DNA of 64,000 bases from Pseudomonadota bacterium (GTDB lineage Bacteria > Pseudomonadota > Alphaproteobacteria > Dongiales > Dongiaceae). The notes under the pieces were generated by a model. It did no database searches. It had not been told where the DNA came from and saw only the letters and a list, made by a program, of their open reading frames with translations. Shown here piece after piece: positions 45,086-54,445 of the stretch; the first letter of the stretch is position 1; every line of letters begins with the position of its first letter. A program made the translations under genes and the position numbers. The stretch spans positions 806,001 to 870,000 of the forward strand of contig JAJYUT010000001.1 of the NCBI GenBank assembly GCA_021792365.1, read 5' to 3'.

Positions 45086-45153
45086 TTCGCACCATATCCA
45101 AGCGGCGGCGGCGTTGAGTCGGCGGCGCCGCGCCACCCGGGGAACCACGCACA

Positions 45154-45474
45154 ATGGGCGTCGACGTCATTGGCTTCATCTTCTACGTGCTGCACTCGCT
45201 GGCCCGGTTCTATGCCATCATCGTGCTGGTGCATGTCATCCTCAGCCTGCTGCTGTCGTTCAACGTGGTGAATGCGCGCAACCAGTTCGTCGCGCTCATC
45301 TGGCGCTTCACCGCCAGCCTGGTCGAACCGGTGCTGGCCTATATCCGGCGGATGCTGCCGTTCCTGCGCAACCTGGGCGGGTTCGACCTCTCGCCGGTCA
45401 TCCTGCTGATCCTGATCCATGCGGTGGACATCTATTTCCTGCTTCCGCTGAGCATGTCCGGGCTGACGCTCTAG
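45154..45474 (+). CDS. YggT family membrane protein
   Basis: 106 residues with hydrophobic helices near 4-30 and 75-95. YggT-family pattern: YAIIVLVHVILSLLLSFNVV, then TASLVEPVLAYIRRMLPFLR and NLGGFDLSPVILLILIHAVD. YggT proteins are small inner-membrane proteins tied to division or osmotic response. The next gene, yggU, is its usual partner, nine bases downstream. Confidence 0.92.
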   Translation: MGVDVIGFIFYVLHSLARFYAIIVLVHVILSLLLSFNVVNARNQFVALIWRFTASLVEPVLAYIRRMLPFLRNLGGFDLSPVILLILIHAVDIYFLLPLSMSGLTL

Positions 45475-45483
45475 GCGTCGGGA

Positions 45484-45816
45484 TTGCCCTTCCGCGCCTC
45501 TCCCGACGGCGTGCGGGTGCGCCTCAAAGTGACGCCCAAGGCGAAACGCGCGCAAATCGGCGGGCTCCTGGACGAGCCGGAGGGCGGAAAGGCGCTCAAG
45601 GTCGCGGTGACGGCGGCGCCCGAGGACGGCAAGGCGAACGCGGCCGTGATCGCCCTGCTGGCCCGGGAATGGGGTGTCGTAAAATCGGCCATTTCGGTCG
45701 TCTCCGGCGCAACCGACCGGCGGAAGCTGGTGGAGATTCGCGGCCCATCGCAGGACTTGCTGGCGAGATTGCGGAACTGGCTCGCCGCCCGAGCAGATTC
45801 ACATCGAACAGATTGA
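45484..45816 (+). CDS. DUF167/YggU family protein
   Basis: 110 residues from TTG 45484. Pattern [20 protein letters not shown], then [20 protein letters not shown] and [18 protein letters not shown], typical of YggU. Small cytosolic alpha/beta protein of unknown role. Ten bases upstream of folD. Confidence 0.9.
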   Translation: MPFRASPDGVRVRLKVTPKAKRAQIGGLLDEPEGGKALKVAVTAAPEDGKANAAVIALLAREWGVVKSAISVVSGATDRRKLVEIRGPSQDLLARLRNWLAARADSHRTD

Positions 45817-45826
45817 CGAGGATTGC

Positions 45827-46723
45827 ATGTCCGATCGCACCCCCACCGACCCGAAGGTGATCGACGGAAAGGCCTTTGCCGCCAAGCTGCGGGAGAAGAT
45901 CGCCCGCCAGGTGAAGACGTTGCAGCAGGCGCATGGCCTCACGCCCGGCCTCGCGGTCGTGCTGGTCGGCGAGGATCCAGCCAGCAAGGTCTATGTCCGC
46001 AACAAGGGCGAGCAGACCAAGGAATCCGGCATGGCGAGCTTCGAGCACAAGCTGCCGGCCACGACGAGCCAGGCCGAGCTGCTCGCGCTGATCGACCAGC
46101 TCAACAGGGATCCGAAGGTCAACGGCATCCTGTGCCAGCTGCCGGTGCCGAAGCAGATCGATCCGCAGGCCATCATCAACGCGATCGATCCCGACAAGGA
46201 CGTGGACGGGTTCCACGTGGTGAACGCGGGCCGTCTCGCGACCGGCGGTCAGGGGCTGGTGCCCTGCACGCCCTATGGCTGCCTGCTGCTGCTGAAGGAC
46301 CGGCTCGGCGATCTCTCCGGCAAGCACGCGGTGGTGATCGGCCGCTCCAACATCGTCGGCAAGCCGATGGCGCAATTGCTGCTCAACGAGAGCTGCACGG
46401 TGACGATCGCGCATTCGAAGACCCGCGATCTGCCGGGCGAGGTGCGCCGCGCCGACATCGTGGTGGCGGCGGTCGGCCGGCCGGAAATGGTCAAGGGCGA
46501 CTGGCTCAAGGACGGCGCCGTGGTGATCGATGTCGGCATCAACCGCATCGAGCGCGACGGCAAGGGCAAGCTGGTCGGCGACGTCGATTACGCCAGCGCC
46601 TATCCGAAGGCCTCGGCGATCACGCCGGTGCCGGGCGGCGTCGGCCCGATGACCATCGCGCTGCTGCTCAACAACACGCTGATCGCGGCCTGCCGGCAGC
46701 GCGGGGTTACGCTGCCGGAATAG
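45827..46723 (+). CDS. folD: Bifunctional methylenetetrahydrofolate dehydrogenase/cyclohydrolase
   Basis: 298 residues. Catalytic Lys region [54 protein letters not shown], cofactor loop [17 protein letters not shown] and the C-terminal [16 protein letters not shown]. It interconverts methylene-, methenyl- and formyl-tetrahydrofolate with NADP. It is the last gene of the yggT-yggU-folD set. Confidence 0.96.
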   Translation: MSDRTPTDPKVIDGKAFAAKLREKIARQVKTLQQAHGLTPGLAVVLVGEDPASKVYVRNKGEQTKESGMASFEHKLPATTSQAELLALIDQLNRDPKVNGILCQLPVPKQIDPQAIINAIDPDKDVDGFHVVNAGRLATGGQGLVPCTPYGCLLLLKDRLGDLSGKHAVVIGRSNIVGKPMAQLLLNESCTVTIAHSKTRDLPGEVRRADIVVAAVGRPEMVKGDWLKDGAVVIDVGINRIERDGKGKLVGDVDYASAYPKASAITPVPGGVGPMTIALLLNNTLIAACRQRGVTLPE

Positions 46724-46844
46724 GCGAAAGCTGCGGCCGCGCGGCGCCTATTCCCATCGGCGCGCGAATCCGGCTGTTTTACCACTTCGTAAGAATGCGG
46801 GGCCTAGCCTCTCTCCCTTGGGAGAATCCGTCCAGGGGTGGGCC

Positions 46845-47315
46845 GTGCTGGAATCGAGCCGCAACAAGAAGCAGCGCCGCAAGATCGCCGTCAGTCTCGA
46901 CACCGGCGATGGCGAGGAACTGGTCTACATGTTCGTCTATCCGTCGGAGCGTGTGATCGACACGCTCAACGACGACCGCGAGTTCCTGCCGTTCGAGCGC
47001 CCGGACGGCGCGCTCACCATCGTCGCCAAGAAGATCATCCGCCGCCTGTCGCCGCTGGAGATGGGCAAGCCGGTCAACGAGCGCGACCCCTATGACCTGC
47101 TCGGACTCTCGATGGCGGCGAGCGATACCGAGGTGCAGGAGGCTTACCATCGTGCGATCACGGCCGTGCATCCGGACCGCGTGCACACCCTCGGCCTGCC
47201 CGCCGATTTCCTGGAACTGGCGACTCGCCGCGCCGCGGCCATAAACAACGCCTATCGCCGCATCAAGGCGATCCGCAAGGCGGAAGCCGACGGCAAGCCG
47301 GACGAAGCGGCGTAG
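46845..47315 (+). CDS. J-domain (DnaJ-like) protein with novel N-terminal region
   Basis: 156 residues from GTG 46845, preceded by aggggt; TTG 46818 is the alternative. Residues 1-75 (SLDTGDGEELVYMFVYPSER, FLPFERPDGALTIVAKKIIR) match no domain I know. The J domain is at about 82-145: NERDPYDLLGLSMAASDTEV, YHRAITAVHPDRVHTLGLPA with the HPD motif, AAAINNAYRRIK. The C-terminal J domain suggests a specialised DnaK co-chaperone. Confidence 0.8.
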   Translation: MLESSRNKKQRRKIAVSLDTGDGEELVYMFVYPSERVIDTLNDDREFLPFERPDGALTIVAKKIIRRLSPLEMGKPVNERDPYDLLGLSMAASDTEVQEAYHRAITAVHPDRVHTLGLPADFLELATRRAAAINNAYRRIKAIRKAEADGKPDEAA

Positions 47316-47408
47316 CGGCTCCATTCGCCCTTCCACGCAGACGCTCTCGCATTGTCATGGTCGTGCTGGATGACCTGACCAGATGCGAAGCGCCGGGTCT
47401 TACCGCCG

Positions 47409-48620
<1,212 letters not shown>

Positions 48621-48651
48621 CACGCCCCTCAAGTCCCAAAAAAACGGGCGG

Positions 48652-48679
48652 AGTATAGGGTGAACGGCCGCCCCTGCAA
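48652..48679 (-). promoter_or_regulatory. argG promoter
   Basis: Minus strand: -35 TTGCAG (48674-48679), 16-base spacer, -10 TATACT (48652-48657), leaving a leader of about 25 bases to the argG start. Confidence 0.6.
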
Positions 48680-48819
48680 GGGTTCCGCTGCCGCATTTCA
48701 TCCCAAAGGATGGGGAACCGGTGCCGGCGTCAATCGGTTCTTAAAGTCTCCGGAGGAGCATGGAAACGCAGGTGACCGCCCCAAACGGCGGCAAAGGCCC
48801 GAAATGGCGGGAGTGTACG

Positions 48820-48951
48820 ATGGCGAATAGAGTTGGGCGGTTGCGCCGCTGGTTAGCGGACCTGGACGTCTTCAGCGCTTTCTTGGCGTTCCTCACGGGG
48901 ACGTCGATGGAGCCGAGGCCTATCCCGGTCAAGACAGGCCGACGCCGCTAG
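48820..48951 (+). CDS. Possible 43-residue protein in the argG-side gap
   Basis: The 377 bases between argG (48620) and the next gene (48998) hold the argG promoter and this short frame. It starts ATG 48820, six bases after gggag, and encodes MANRVGRLRRWLADLDVFSA plus a basic tail. A longer in-frame start exists at ATG 48760 after ggaggagc. No family is recognised. It could equally be chance. Confidence 0.28.
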   Translation: MANRVGRLRRWLADLDVFSAFLAFLTGTSMEPRPIPVKTGRRR

Positions 48952-48997
48952 CATCCCTGATCCTGCAGCACGGCGACGCGGCGCCGGAGCGTTCGGC

Positions 48998-49261
48998 TTA
49001 TCGTTTCAGCCGGTCCAGCAGCGCCTTGCAGACCCAGATGCTGCCGGCGAAGAACAGCAGGAACGGCACCACGATCAGCAAGATGCCGAGCATCTCGCCG
49101 TAGAAGCCGTCCGCGAAAAAGGCCAGGAAGCAGAAGCCGCTCCCCAGCAGGCCGAGGATGCTGGCGATCATCACCAGAATTGCGACGACGCGCAGGGCGC
49201 CAGTGTTGTTGCCGGCCGGGTTGCCGGCATCCCTGCTGACGGTCGGCGGCTGATCGGACAT
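48998..49261 (-). CDS. Small two-helix membrane protein
   Basis: 87 residues from ATG 49261, preceded by ggggga. Two helices: ALRVVAILVMIASILGLLGS and GEMLGILLIVVPFLLFFAGS. The N-terminal 25 residues are polar and rich in Asn/Pro. It is located just downstream of the radical SAM gene on the same strand (22-base gap), so possibly part of that operon. Function unknown. Confidence 0.7.
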   Translation of the reverse strand: MSDQPPTVSRDAGNPAGNNTGALRVVAILVMIASILGLLGSGFCFLAFFADGFYGEMLGILLIVVPFLLFFAGSIWVCKALLDRLKR

Positions 49262-49283
49262 CGCGTTTCCCCCGATGGATCGT

Positions 49284-50708
49284 CTATTGCGCCGCGCTGG
49301 GCGCTTGGTCCGGCTGCCCAAGCTCGCGCCGGATGCGGCGGTCCGTCCCGTCGCGATAGAACAGGTTATAGGTGTCGAACGGGATGATGCGCTGCTCCGG
49401 CGTCACGAAGTGGATGCAGGAGCGCTTCACCTGCGCCACGCAGAAATTGAACCGGTCCAGGAACTGGATGCCGAGCACCCGGAACACGCGATCGTAGCCG
49501 ATCGCGTCCGGCACCTGGAACTGCGGCAGGCAGCACAGCAGTTCGCGCAATTTGAGGTCGGTCATCTCGCCGGCCGCGGACAGCGACATGAGCTGGAACA
49601 GCCGCTCCTTCAGCGCCGGGAATTTCTCATAGGCGATGGTATTGGGCCCGTCGCGCAGCAAATCGGCGCGCGGCAGCAGGCTGGTGATGGGCGTCAGCCT
49701 GCGCCCGTCGCGCAGGGCATAGCCGATGGTGATGGATTCGGGGTTGCAGGGCAGGGGGATGATGTCCTCCGCCGCGAAGCCGCAATCCTGCTCGATCAGG
49801 CCGCGCCGGATGTCGGAGAGCAGCACGCGGTCGCGGTTCTTGTCGAAGCCGAGATTGCGCCCGGCATCCTGCACCGGCTGGAAGGTGACGCCGCGCACGC
49901 AGTTCCAGGTGAGGGCATGGCGCACGATCTCGCCGATTTCGTCGTCGTTTGCGCCCTTCTTGAGCACGGCGACGAGGGTGGTGGAGATGTTGTGCCGCTC
50001 GAGGTTTTCCAGCGCCTGCTGGCGGACAGCGCGCAGATCCGCGCCTCGGATCTGCATCAGCGCGTCGCGGCGCAGCGAATCGAATTGCAGATAGACCTCG
50101 AAGCCCGGCGTGAACTCGGCGAGCCGCGCGACGAAGTCCGGATCGCGCGCCAGGCGGATGCCGTTGGTGTTCAGCATCAGATGCCGGATCGGCCGCCGCT
50201 TCGCCATCCGCAGAACTTCGAGGATGTCGGGATGCAAAGTCGGCTCGCCGCCGGAGATCTGCAGCAGGTCCGGCTCGCCCTCGCTCACGATCAGGGTATC
50301 GAGCATCCGCTCGATGGTCGGCAGGTCCAGATGCTTCGGCCGGTGCGGCGCGGAATCGGCGAAGCAGACCGGACAGGTCAGGTTGCAATGCTCGTTGATC
50401 TCGATGAGGGCAAGGCAGGAATGCTGCTCATGGTCCGGGCACAGGCCGCAATCGAACGGGCAGCCGTATTGCGTGCGCGACTGGAACTTGAGCGGGATGT
50501 CGCCGGGCTTCAGCCAGTCGCGGCACTGCCGGTAATAGGCGGCGTCGGTGGAAACGAGCGTCTTCTGGACGCCGTGCGCCTCGCAGCGCTTCTGGAAGAA
50601 AACGTCGTCGCCCTCGATCAGGATCTTGGCCGGGACCGGATGCAGGCAGGTTTCGCACAGCGACTGGGTCTGTCCGTAGAACAGGTACGACTTCAGCGCG
50701 CGCTGCAT
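49284..50708 (-). CDS. COG1964-type radical SAM enzyme (tetraether-lipid-synthase-like)
   Basis: 474 residues. The N-terminal Cys-rich segment SLCETCLHPVPAKILIEGDD and KRCEAHG (C18, C21, C42) is followed by GCPFDCGLCPDHEQHSC (C83, C87, C90, C98). The radical SAM motif HCNLTCPVCFA (C108-x3-C112-x2-C115) follows, then SGGEPTLHPDILEV. This order of one core and extra cluster sites is what I know from COG1964, which includes archaeal Tes/MJ0619 that joins lipid tails. The gene overlaps the Lgt-like gene by 16 bases. Bacterial members have largely unknown function; lipid or fatty-chain chemistry is inference. Confidence 0.83.
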   Translation of the reverse strand: MQRALKSYLFYGQTQSLCETCLHPVPAKILIEGDDVFFQKRCEAHGVQKTLVSTDAAYYRQCRDWLKPGDIPLKFQSRTQYGCPFDCGLCPDHEQHSCLALIEINEHCNLTCPVCFADSAPHRPKHLDLPTIERMLDTLIVSEGEPDLLQISGGEPTLHPDILEVLRMAKRRPIRHLMLNTNGIRLARDPDFVARLAEFTPGFEVYLQFDSLRRDALMQIRGADLRAVRQQALENLERHNISTTLVAVLKKGANDDEIGEIVRHALTWNCVRGVTFQPVQDAGRNLGFDKNRDRVLLSDIRRGLIEQDCGFAAEDIIPLPCNPESITIGYALRDGRRLTPITSLLPRADLLRDGPNTIAYEKFPALKERLFQLMSLSAAGEMTDLKLRELLCCLPQFQVPDAIGYDRVFRVLGIQFLDRFNFCVAQVKRSCIHFVTPEQRIIPFDTYNLFYRDGTDRRIRRELGQPDQAPSAAQ

Positions 50709-51424
50709 GTGCCCCCCACGATCGTCCCCCGCCGACGCGACAGCATGAACAGAGCGTAGCCGAAGAGCAGGATCGCGCCAATCTGAAACACGTCGAGCCC
50801 GGCGAAAGCCTCGCCATAGGGCTTGGTGAACTCGATCAGGAAGCGCTGCGCCGCGTAATAGGCGATGAAAACGTAAAAGCCGATGGCAGCCACCGCCTGC
50901 GGTGCGCGGCGAAACCAGAGCAAAAATCCAGCCAGGAAGGCCAGCATCGCCAGGGATTCATAGAGCGGCGCGGGATGCCGTCCGATGCCGTCGCCGAAAT
51001 CCCACGCCCAGGGCAGCGATGTCGGCGCGCCGTAGGTCATGTCGTCGAGCCCGGCGAACTGGCAGCCGATGCGGCCCAGGATCATGCCGACCGTGAGCGG
51101 CACGACATAGACCACGCCGGTCGACCCGCCGCGGCCCTTGATGCGCTTCCAGATCTCGACTCCGAGAACCCCGCCAAAGACCGCACCGAACGCGCTGCGC
51201 CCGATCCCGGGGATGTCCGAGAGATAGAGATTGGCCGTGCCGAACCAGAGCGCGCCCAGCAGGGCGGCGAAGGCAAGAACGGCCCAATAGCCCAGCTCCC
51301 GCTGCGCGCTGGCGACGTAGCCGGCGGGTTTCAGGTGGAACCGATAGAACGCCCATCCGCTGAGCGTGCCGCACGTGGCGGCGAAGAGATCGGTGAGGAG
51401 GTGGAGATGCGGGGGGAGAATCAA
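50693..51424 (-). CDS. Lgt-like membrane protein (prolipoprotein diacylglyceryl transferase family)
   Basis: 243 residues from TTG 51424, six bases after ggaaggag and overlapping the upstream stop (TTGA). About seven helices. Lgt landmarks: ILGRIGCQFAGLDDMTYG (117-, Arg kept, but the Asn of GRxGN is Cys here), RHPAPLYES (149-157, equals HPxxLYE) and QRFLIEFTKPYG (193-). The essential HGG-type His of Lgt is replaced (AVFGGVLG). So it is an Lgt relative that may not acylate lipoproteins; it may move another lipid group. It overlaps the radical SAM gene. Confidence 0.8.
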   Translation of the reverse strand: MILPPHLHLLTDLFAATCGTLSGWAFYRFHLKPAGYVASAQRELGYWAVLAFAALLGALWFGTANLYLSDIPGIGRSAFGAVFGGVLGVEIWKRIKGRGGSTGVVYVVPLTVGMILGRIGCQFAGLDDMTYGAPTSLPWAWDFGDGIGRHPAPLYESLAMLAFLAGFLLWFRRAPQAVAAIGFYVFIAYYAAQRFLIEFTKPYGEAFAGLDVFQIGAILLFGYALFMLSRRRGTIVGGTCSAR

Positions 51425-51813
51425 GAAAGCTCCTTCCCCCCTAGTGGGGGAAGGTTGGGATGGGGGGTGACGCCGCACGATGTTTGGTCATTGATCTCCG
51501 CAACGATCACTTGCCAAACACCACCGATATTGCTCAGCACTTCGTTGTTCCAGAATCGGAGCACACGAAATCCCTGGCCACGCATGAAATCATCGCGTCG
51601 CGAATCGTATGCGCGTGCCTCGGCGTGTTGACCTCCATCCACTTCGACCACTATCAATGCCTTCACGCAGGCGAAGTCGGCGATGTAGGGGCCGAGGCGT
51701 ACCTGCCTGCGGAATTTGTGGCCATCGAGCTGGCGTAGACGCAGATAGTGCCAGAGCTTACGCTCGGCATCTGTCATGTTCTTGCGCAAGTGTCGTGCAC
51801 GCGCGTCAGCCAT
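51421..51813 (-). CDS. DUF559 endonuclease-like protein
   Basis: 130 residues from ATG 51813. Pattern LRKNMTDAERKLWHYLRLRQ, FRRQVRLGPYIADFACVKAL, IVVEVDGGQHAEARAYDSRR, GFRVLRFWNNEVLSNI: the Vsr/PD-(D/E)xK-like fold with the Asp and Glu of DFAC...VEVDG. The C-terminal HPNLPPLGGKELS is encoded by the right inverted repeat. The gene lies between two inverted copies of a 38-bp palindromic repeat, and its stop overlaps the Lgt-like start (TTGA). Confidence 0.82.
   Translation of the reverse strand: MADARARHLRKNMTDAERKLWHYLRLRQLDGHKFRRQVRLGPYIADFACVKALIVVEVDGGQHAEARAYDSRRDDFMRGQGFRVLRFWNNEVLSNIGGVWQVIVAEINDQTSCGVTPHPNLPPLGGKELS
51432..51469. repeat. Inverted-repeat copy at the 3' side of the DUF559 gene
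   Basis: Starts ccttcccccctagtggggg and ends with gggatggggggtg. It is itself palindromic (cttccccc / gggggaag). Its reverse complement matches 51824-51862 with only a few differences. Confidence 0.9.
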
Positions 51814-51823
51814 TGTGCGGCGG

Positions 51824-51862
51824 CACCCCCCCATCCCAACCTTCCCCCACAAGGGGGGAAGG
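51824..51862. repeat. Inverted-repeat copy at the 5' side of the DUF559 gene
   Basis: Runs cacccccccatcccaacctt to aaggggggaagg, the reverse complement of the copy at 51432. It sits just upstream of the DUF559 start. Confidence 0.9.
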
Positions 51863-51891
51863 GGTTCCCTACTATATAGGAAGCACTGAAA

Positions 51892-53751
51892 CTACGAAAA
51901 CGCCCTGCTGAGCACCTCGCCCAGCCGCTTGGCGAACGCGGTGGGATCGTCAAGCACCTCGCCTTCCTGGATGCGGGCCTGGTCGAGCAGAAGCCGGGAG
52001 GCATCGGCGACCGCGTCGCCCTTGCCGTCGGAGATGGCCTTGGCGAGGGCGGCGATGACGGGGTGCGATCCGTTGACCTCCAGCACGCGCGGCACCAGCG
52101 TCTCGATGCGCTTGTGCTGCTGGAGCAGGCGGGCGAGGCGCATGTCCATGTCGCCCTCGTCGGCAACCAGGCACACGGCGCTGTCGGTCAGGCGCTGCGA
52201 GACGCGCACGTCTTTCACCTCGTCCTTCAGCGCCAGCTTCATCATGGCGACGAGATTGTCGATGCCGGCGGCGGCCGGCTCGGGCTTGTTCTCCTCGGCG
52301 TTGGCGTCGCCCTTGACGGAATCGAGATCGGCGCCGCCGCGGGTCACGGACTTGAAGCTCTTGCCCTCGTATTCGCCGACTGCCGGCACCCAGAACTCGT
52401 CCACCGCGTCGGTGAGCAGCAGCACCTCGACGCCCTTGGCGCGATACCCCTCGATCTGCGGCGAGCGCGATGCGGCCTGCAGCGACTCGCCGGTCAGGTA
52501 GTAGATCGCGGTCTGCCCCTCCTTCATGCGCCCGATATAATCGGCAAGGCTGACCAGTGAATCGCCGTGGGTGGATCGGAATCGCGTGAGCTTGAGCAGC
52601 GTATCCTTGTGCTCGGCGTCCTCGTAGATGCCCTCCTTGAGGACGGCGCCGAAGTTGTTCCAGAACGCGGCGTAGGAATCAGGCTCGTTCTCCGCGCGCT
52701 TCTTCAGATAGTCCAGCACGCGCTTGACGACGCCCTGGCGGATCTTGGTCAGCACCGGATTGCGCTGCAGCATCTCGCGGCTGATGTTGAGCGGCAGGTC
52801 CTCCGAGTCCACCAGGCCCTTTACGAAGCGCAGCCACTGGGGCAGCAACTCCTCGCAGTGGTCGGTGATGAAGACGCGCTTCACATAGAGCTTCAGCGAT
52901 TGCTTGCGGTCGGGATGGAACAGATCGAACGGCTTCACCGTCGGGATGAAGACGAGGCCGGTATACTCGATCTTGCCCTCGGCTTTGAAATGCAGCGTGC
53001 CCCAGGGGTCGTCGAAGGCGTGCGCGACGTGGCGATAGAAGTCGCGATACTGCTCCTCGGTGATGTCGGACTTGGCGCGGGTCCACAGCGCCGCGGCCTG
53101 GTTGACCTTCTCTTCCTGGTCGCCCTCGATCAGCTTGATGGGCAGGGCGATGTGGTCGGAATACCTGGTGACGATGGCGCTGACGCGCGCCTTCTCGAGG
53201 AACTCCTCGGCGTCCTTCTTGATGTGGAGGATGATATCGGTGCCGCGTCCCGGCCGCTCGGCCTCGCCGATCTCGAACTCGCCCTTGCCGTCGCTGGCCC
53301 ACTTCCAGGCTTGGTCGTCGCCGGCCTTGCGGCTCACCACCGTCACCTGGTCCGCCACCATGAAGGCGGCATAGAAGCCGACGCCGAACTGGCCGATCAG
53401 GGATACGTCCTTGGACTTACCGTCTTCGAGCGCCTGCACGAACTGCGCGGAGCCGGAGCGCGCGATGGTGCCGAGATGGGAGATCAGGTCCTCGCGGTTC
53501 ATGCCGATGCCGTTGTCGGACACGGTCAGCGTCTTGTTCGCCTTGTCCAGGGTGACTGTGATCCCGAATTCAGGATCGTCGGCGAGGAGGCCGGGCTCGG
53601 TGAGGCTGAGATAGCGCAGCTTGTCGCAGGCGTCGGAGGCGTTGGAGATGAGTTCGCGCAGGAACACCGCGCGGTCGCTGTACAGCGAATGGGCGACGAT
53701 ATCCAGGAGCCGCGAAACCTCGGCCTGGAAACCCAGCTTTTCCATTTTCAT
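51892..53751 (-). CDS. htpG: HSP90-family chaperone
   Basis: 619 residues from ATG 53751 (MKMEKLGFQAEVSRLLDIVA). ATP site: FLRELISNASDACDKLRYLS, TVSDNGIGMNREDLISHLGT and IGQFGVGFYAAFMVA. Middle-domain Arg loop GLVDSEDLPLNISREMLQRN. C-terminal dimerisation domain present. Full length for HtpG. Cytosolic ATP-driven folding factor. Divergent from the IalB gene. Confidence 0.97.
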   Translation of the reverse strand: MKMEKLGFQAEVSRLLDIVAHSLYSDRAVFLRELISNASDACDKLRYLSLTEPGLLADDPEFGITVTLDKANKTLTVSDNGIGMNREDLISHLGTIARSGSAQFVQALEDGKSKDVSLIGQFGVGFYAAFMVADQVTVVSRKAGDDQAWKWASDGKGEFEIGEAERPGRGTDIILHIKKDAEEFLEKARVSAIVTRYSDHIALPIKLIEGDQEEKVNQAAALWTRAKSDITEEQYRDFYRHVAHAFDDPWGTLHFKAEGKIEYTGLVFIPTVKPFDLFHPDRKQSLKLYVKRVFITDHCEELLPQWLRFVKGLVDSEDLPLNISREMLQRNPVLTKIRQGVVKRVLDYLKKRAENEPDSYAAFWNNFGAVLKEGIYEDAEHKDTLLKLTRFRSTHGDSLVSLADYIGRMKEGQTAIYYLTGESLQAASRSPQIEGYRAKGVEVLLLTDAVDEFWVPAVGEYEGKSFKSVTRGGADLDSVKGDANAEENKPEPAAAGIDNLVAMMKLALKDEVKDVRVSQRLTDSAVCLVADEGDMDMRLARLLQQHKRIETLVPRVLEVNGSHPVIAALAKAISDGKGDAVADASRLLLDQARIQEGEVLDDPTAFAKRLGEVLSRAFS

Positions 53752-53893
53752 GGCCTGATCCCGTGGGTAAGACAATCCGCGCGCTGATATGAGCTATCGC
53801 GCGCAGCGGTTCAAGAGGTGATCGGGCGCAATCCGGTGGCATTTCCCCGCGCGTTGCGGCATAGGTGGGGAGCGGGCGCCTGCGAGGGGGATC

Positions 53894-54445
53894 ATGGCTC
53901 ATCGGCGGAAAATAGTGCTGGCGGGGCTGGCAGCAGGCGCGGTCACGGTCTGGGCTGTTGCGGCCGGGGCGCAGGAGGCGCAGTCCCCTGGGGTCGCACC
54001 CGAAAAGTTCAAGGCTTGGGAACTGTTGTGTCCCCAATCAATGGCCAAGGACAAGCCGCGCATCTGCGAAGTGCGGACCTTCATCACCAGCAATGAGGGC
54101 GTCCGGCTGGGTGCGCTGGCCATCGCCCTCAATCCCGACCCGGGCGCTCAGGAAATGCCGATGATCGCAACGGCGCTGCTGCCGCTGGGCGTCGATCTGA
54201 CGTTGATGCCGACCCTACAGGTGGGCGAGGGCAAGCCGCTGCCCCTGCAATTCCGACGCTGCCTGCAGCGCGGCTGCGAGGCAGTGGCGGCGGTCGGCGC
54301 GGAACACCTCACGGTCCTTCGCGCCGGCACCCTTGCCAAGGTGGCGGTGGGGATCGGCGGCGGCAAGAACGCGGTCTTCGAGTTCTCGCTGGCCGGGTTC
54401 ACCGCCGCGCATGACGAGATCAAGCGCCGGGCGCGCAAATCGTGA
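53894..54445 (+). CDS. Invasion-associated locus B (IalB) family protein
   Basis: 183 residues. Signal peptide to about 26 (VAAGAQEA), then FKAWELLCPQSMAKDKPRIC, LLPLGVDLTLMPTLQVGEGK and RCLQRGCEAVAAV: the Cys pairs and LPLGVDL block of the IalB family. Periplasmic, first described in Bartonella as needed for red-cell entry, but widespread in free-living alphaproteobacteria. It overlaps the next gene (GTGA). A paralogue is at 60016. Confidence 0.88.
   Translation: MAHRRKIVLAGLAAGAVTVWAVAAGAQEAQSPGVAPEKFKAWELLCPQSMAKDKPRICEVRTFITSNEGVRLGALAIALNPDPGAQEMPMIATALLPLGVDLTLMPTLQVGEGKPLPLQFRRCLQRGCEAVAAVGAEHLTVLRAGTLAKVAVGIGGGKNAVFEFSLAGFTAAHDEIKRRARKS

Noticed and set aside
51425-51478. N-terminal extension HPPSQPSPTRGEG on the Lgt-like protein
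   Set aside because: This is translated intergenic repeat; a TTG start after ggaaggag gives a normal Lgt-like N-terminus.
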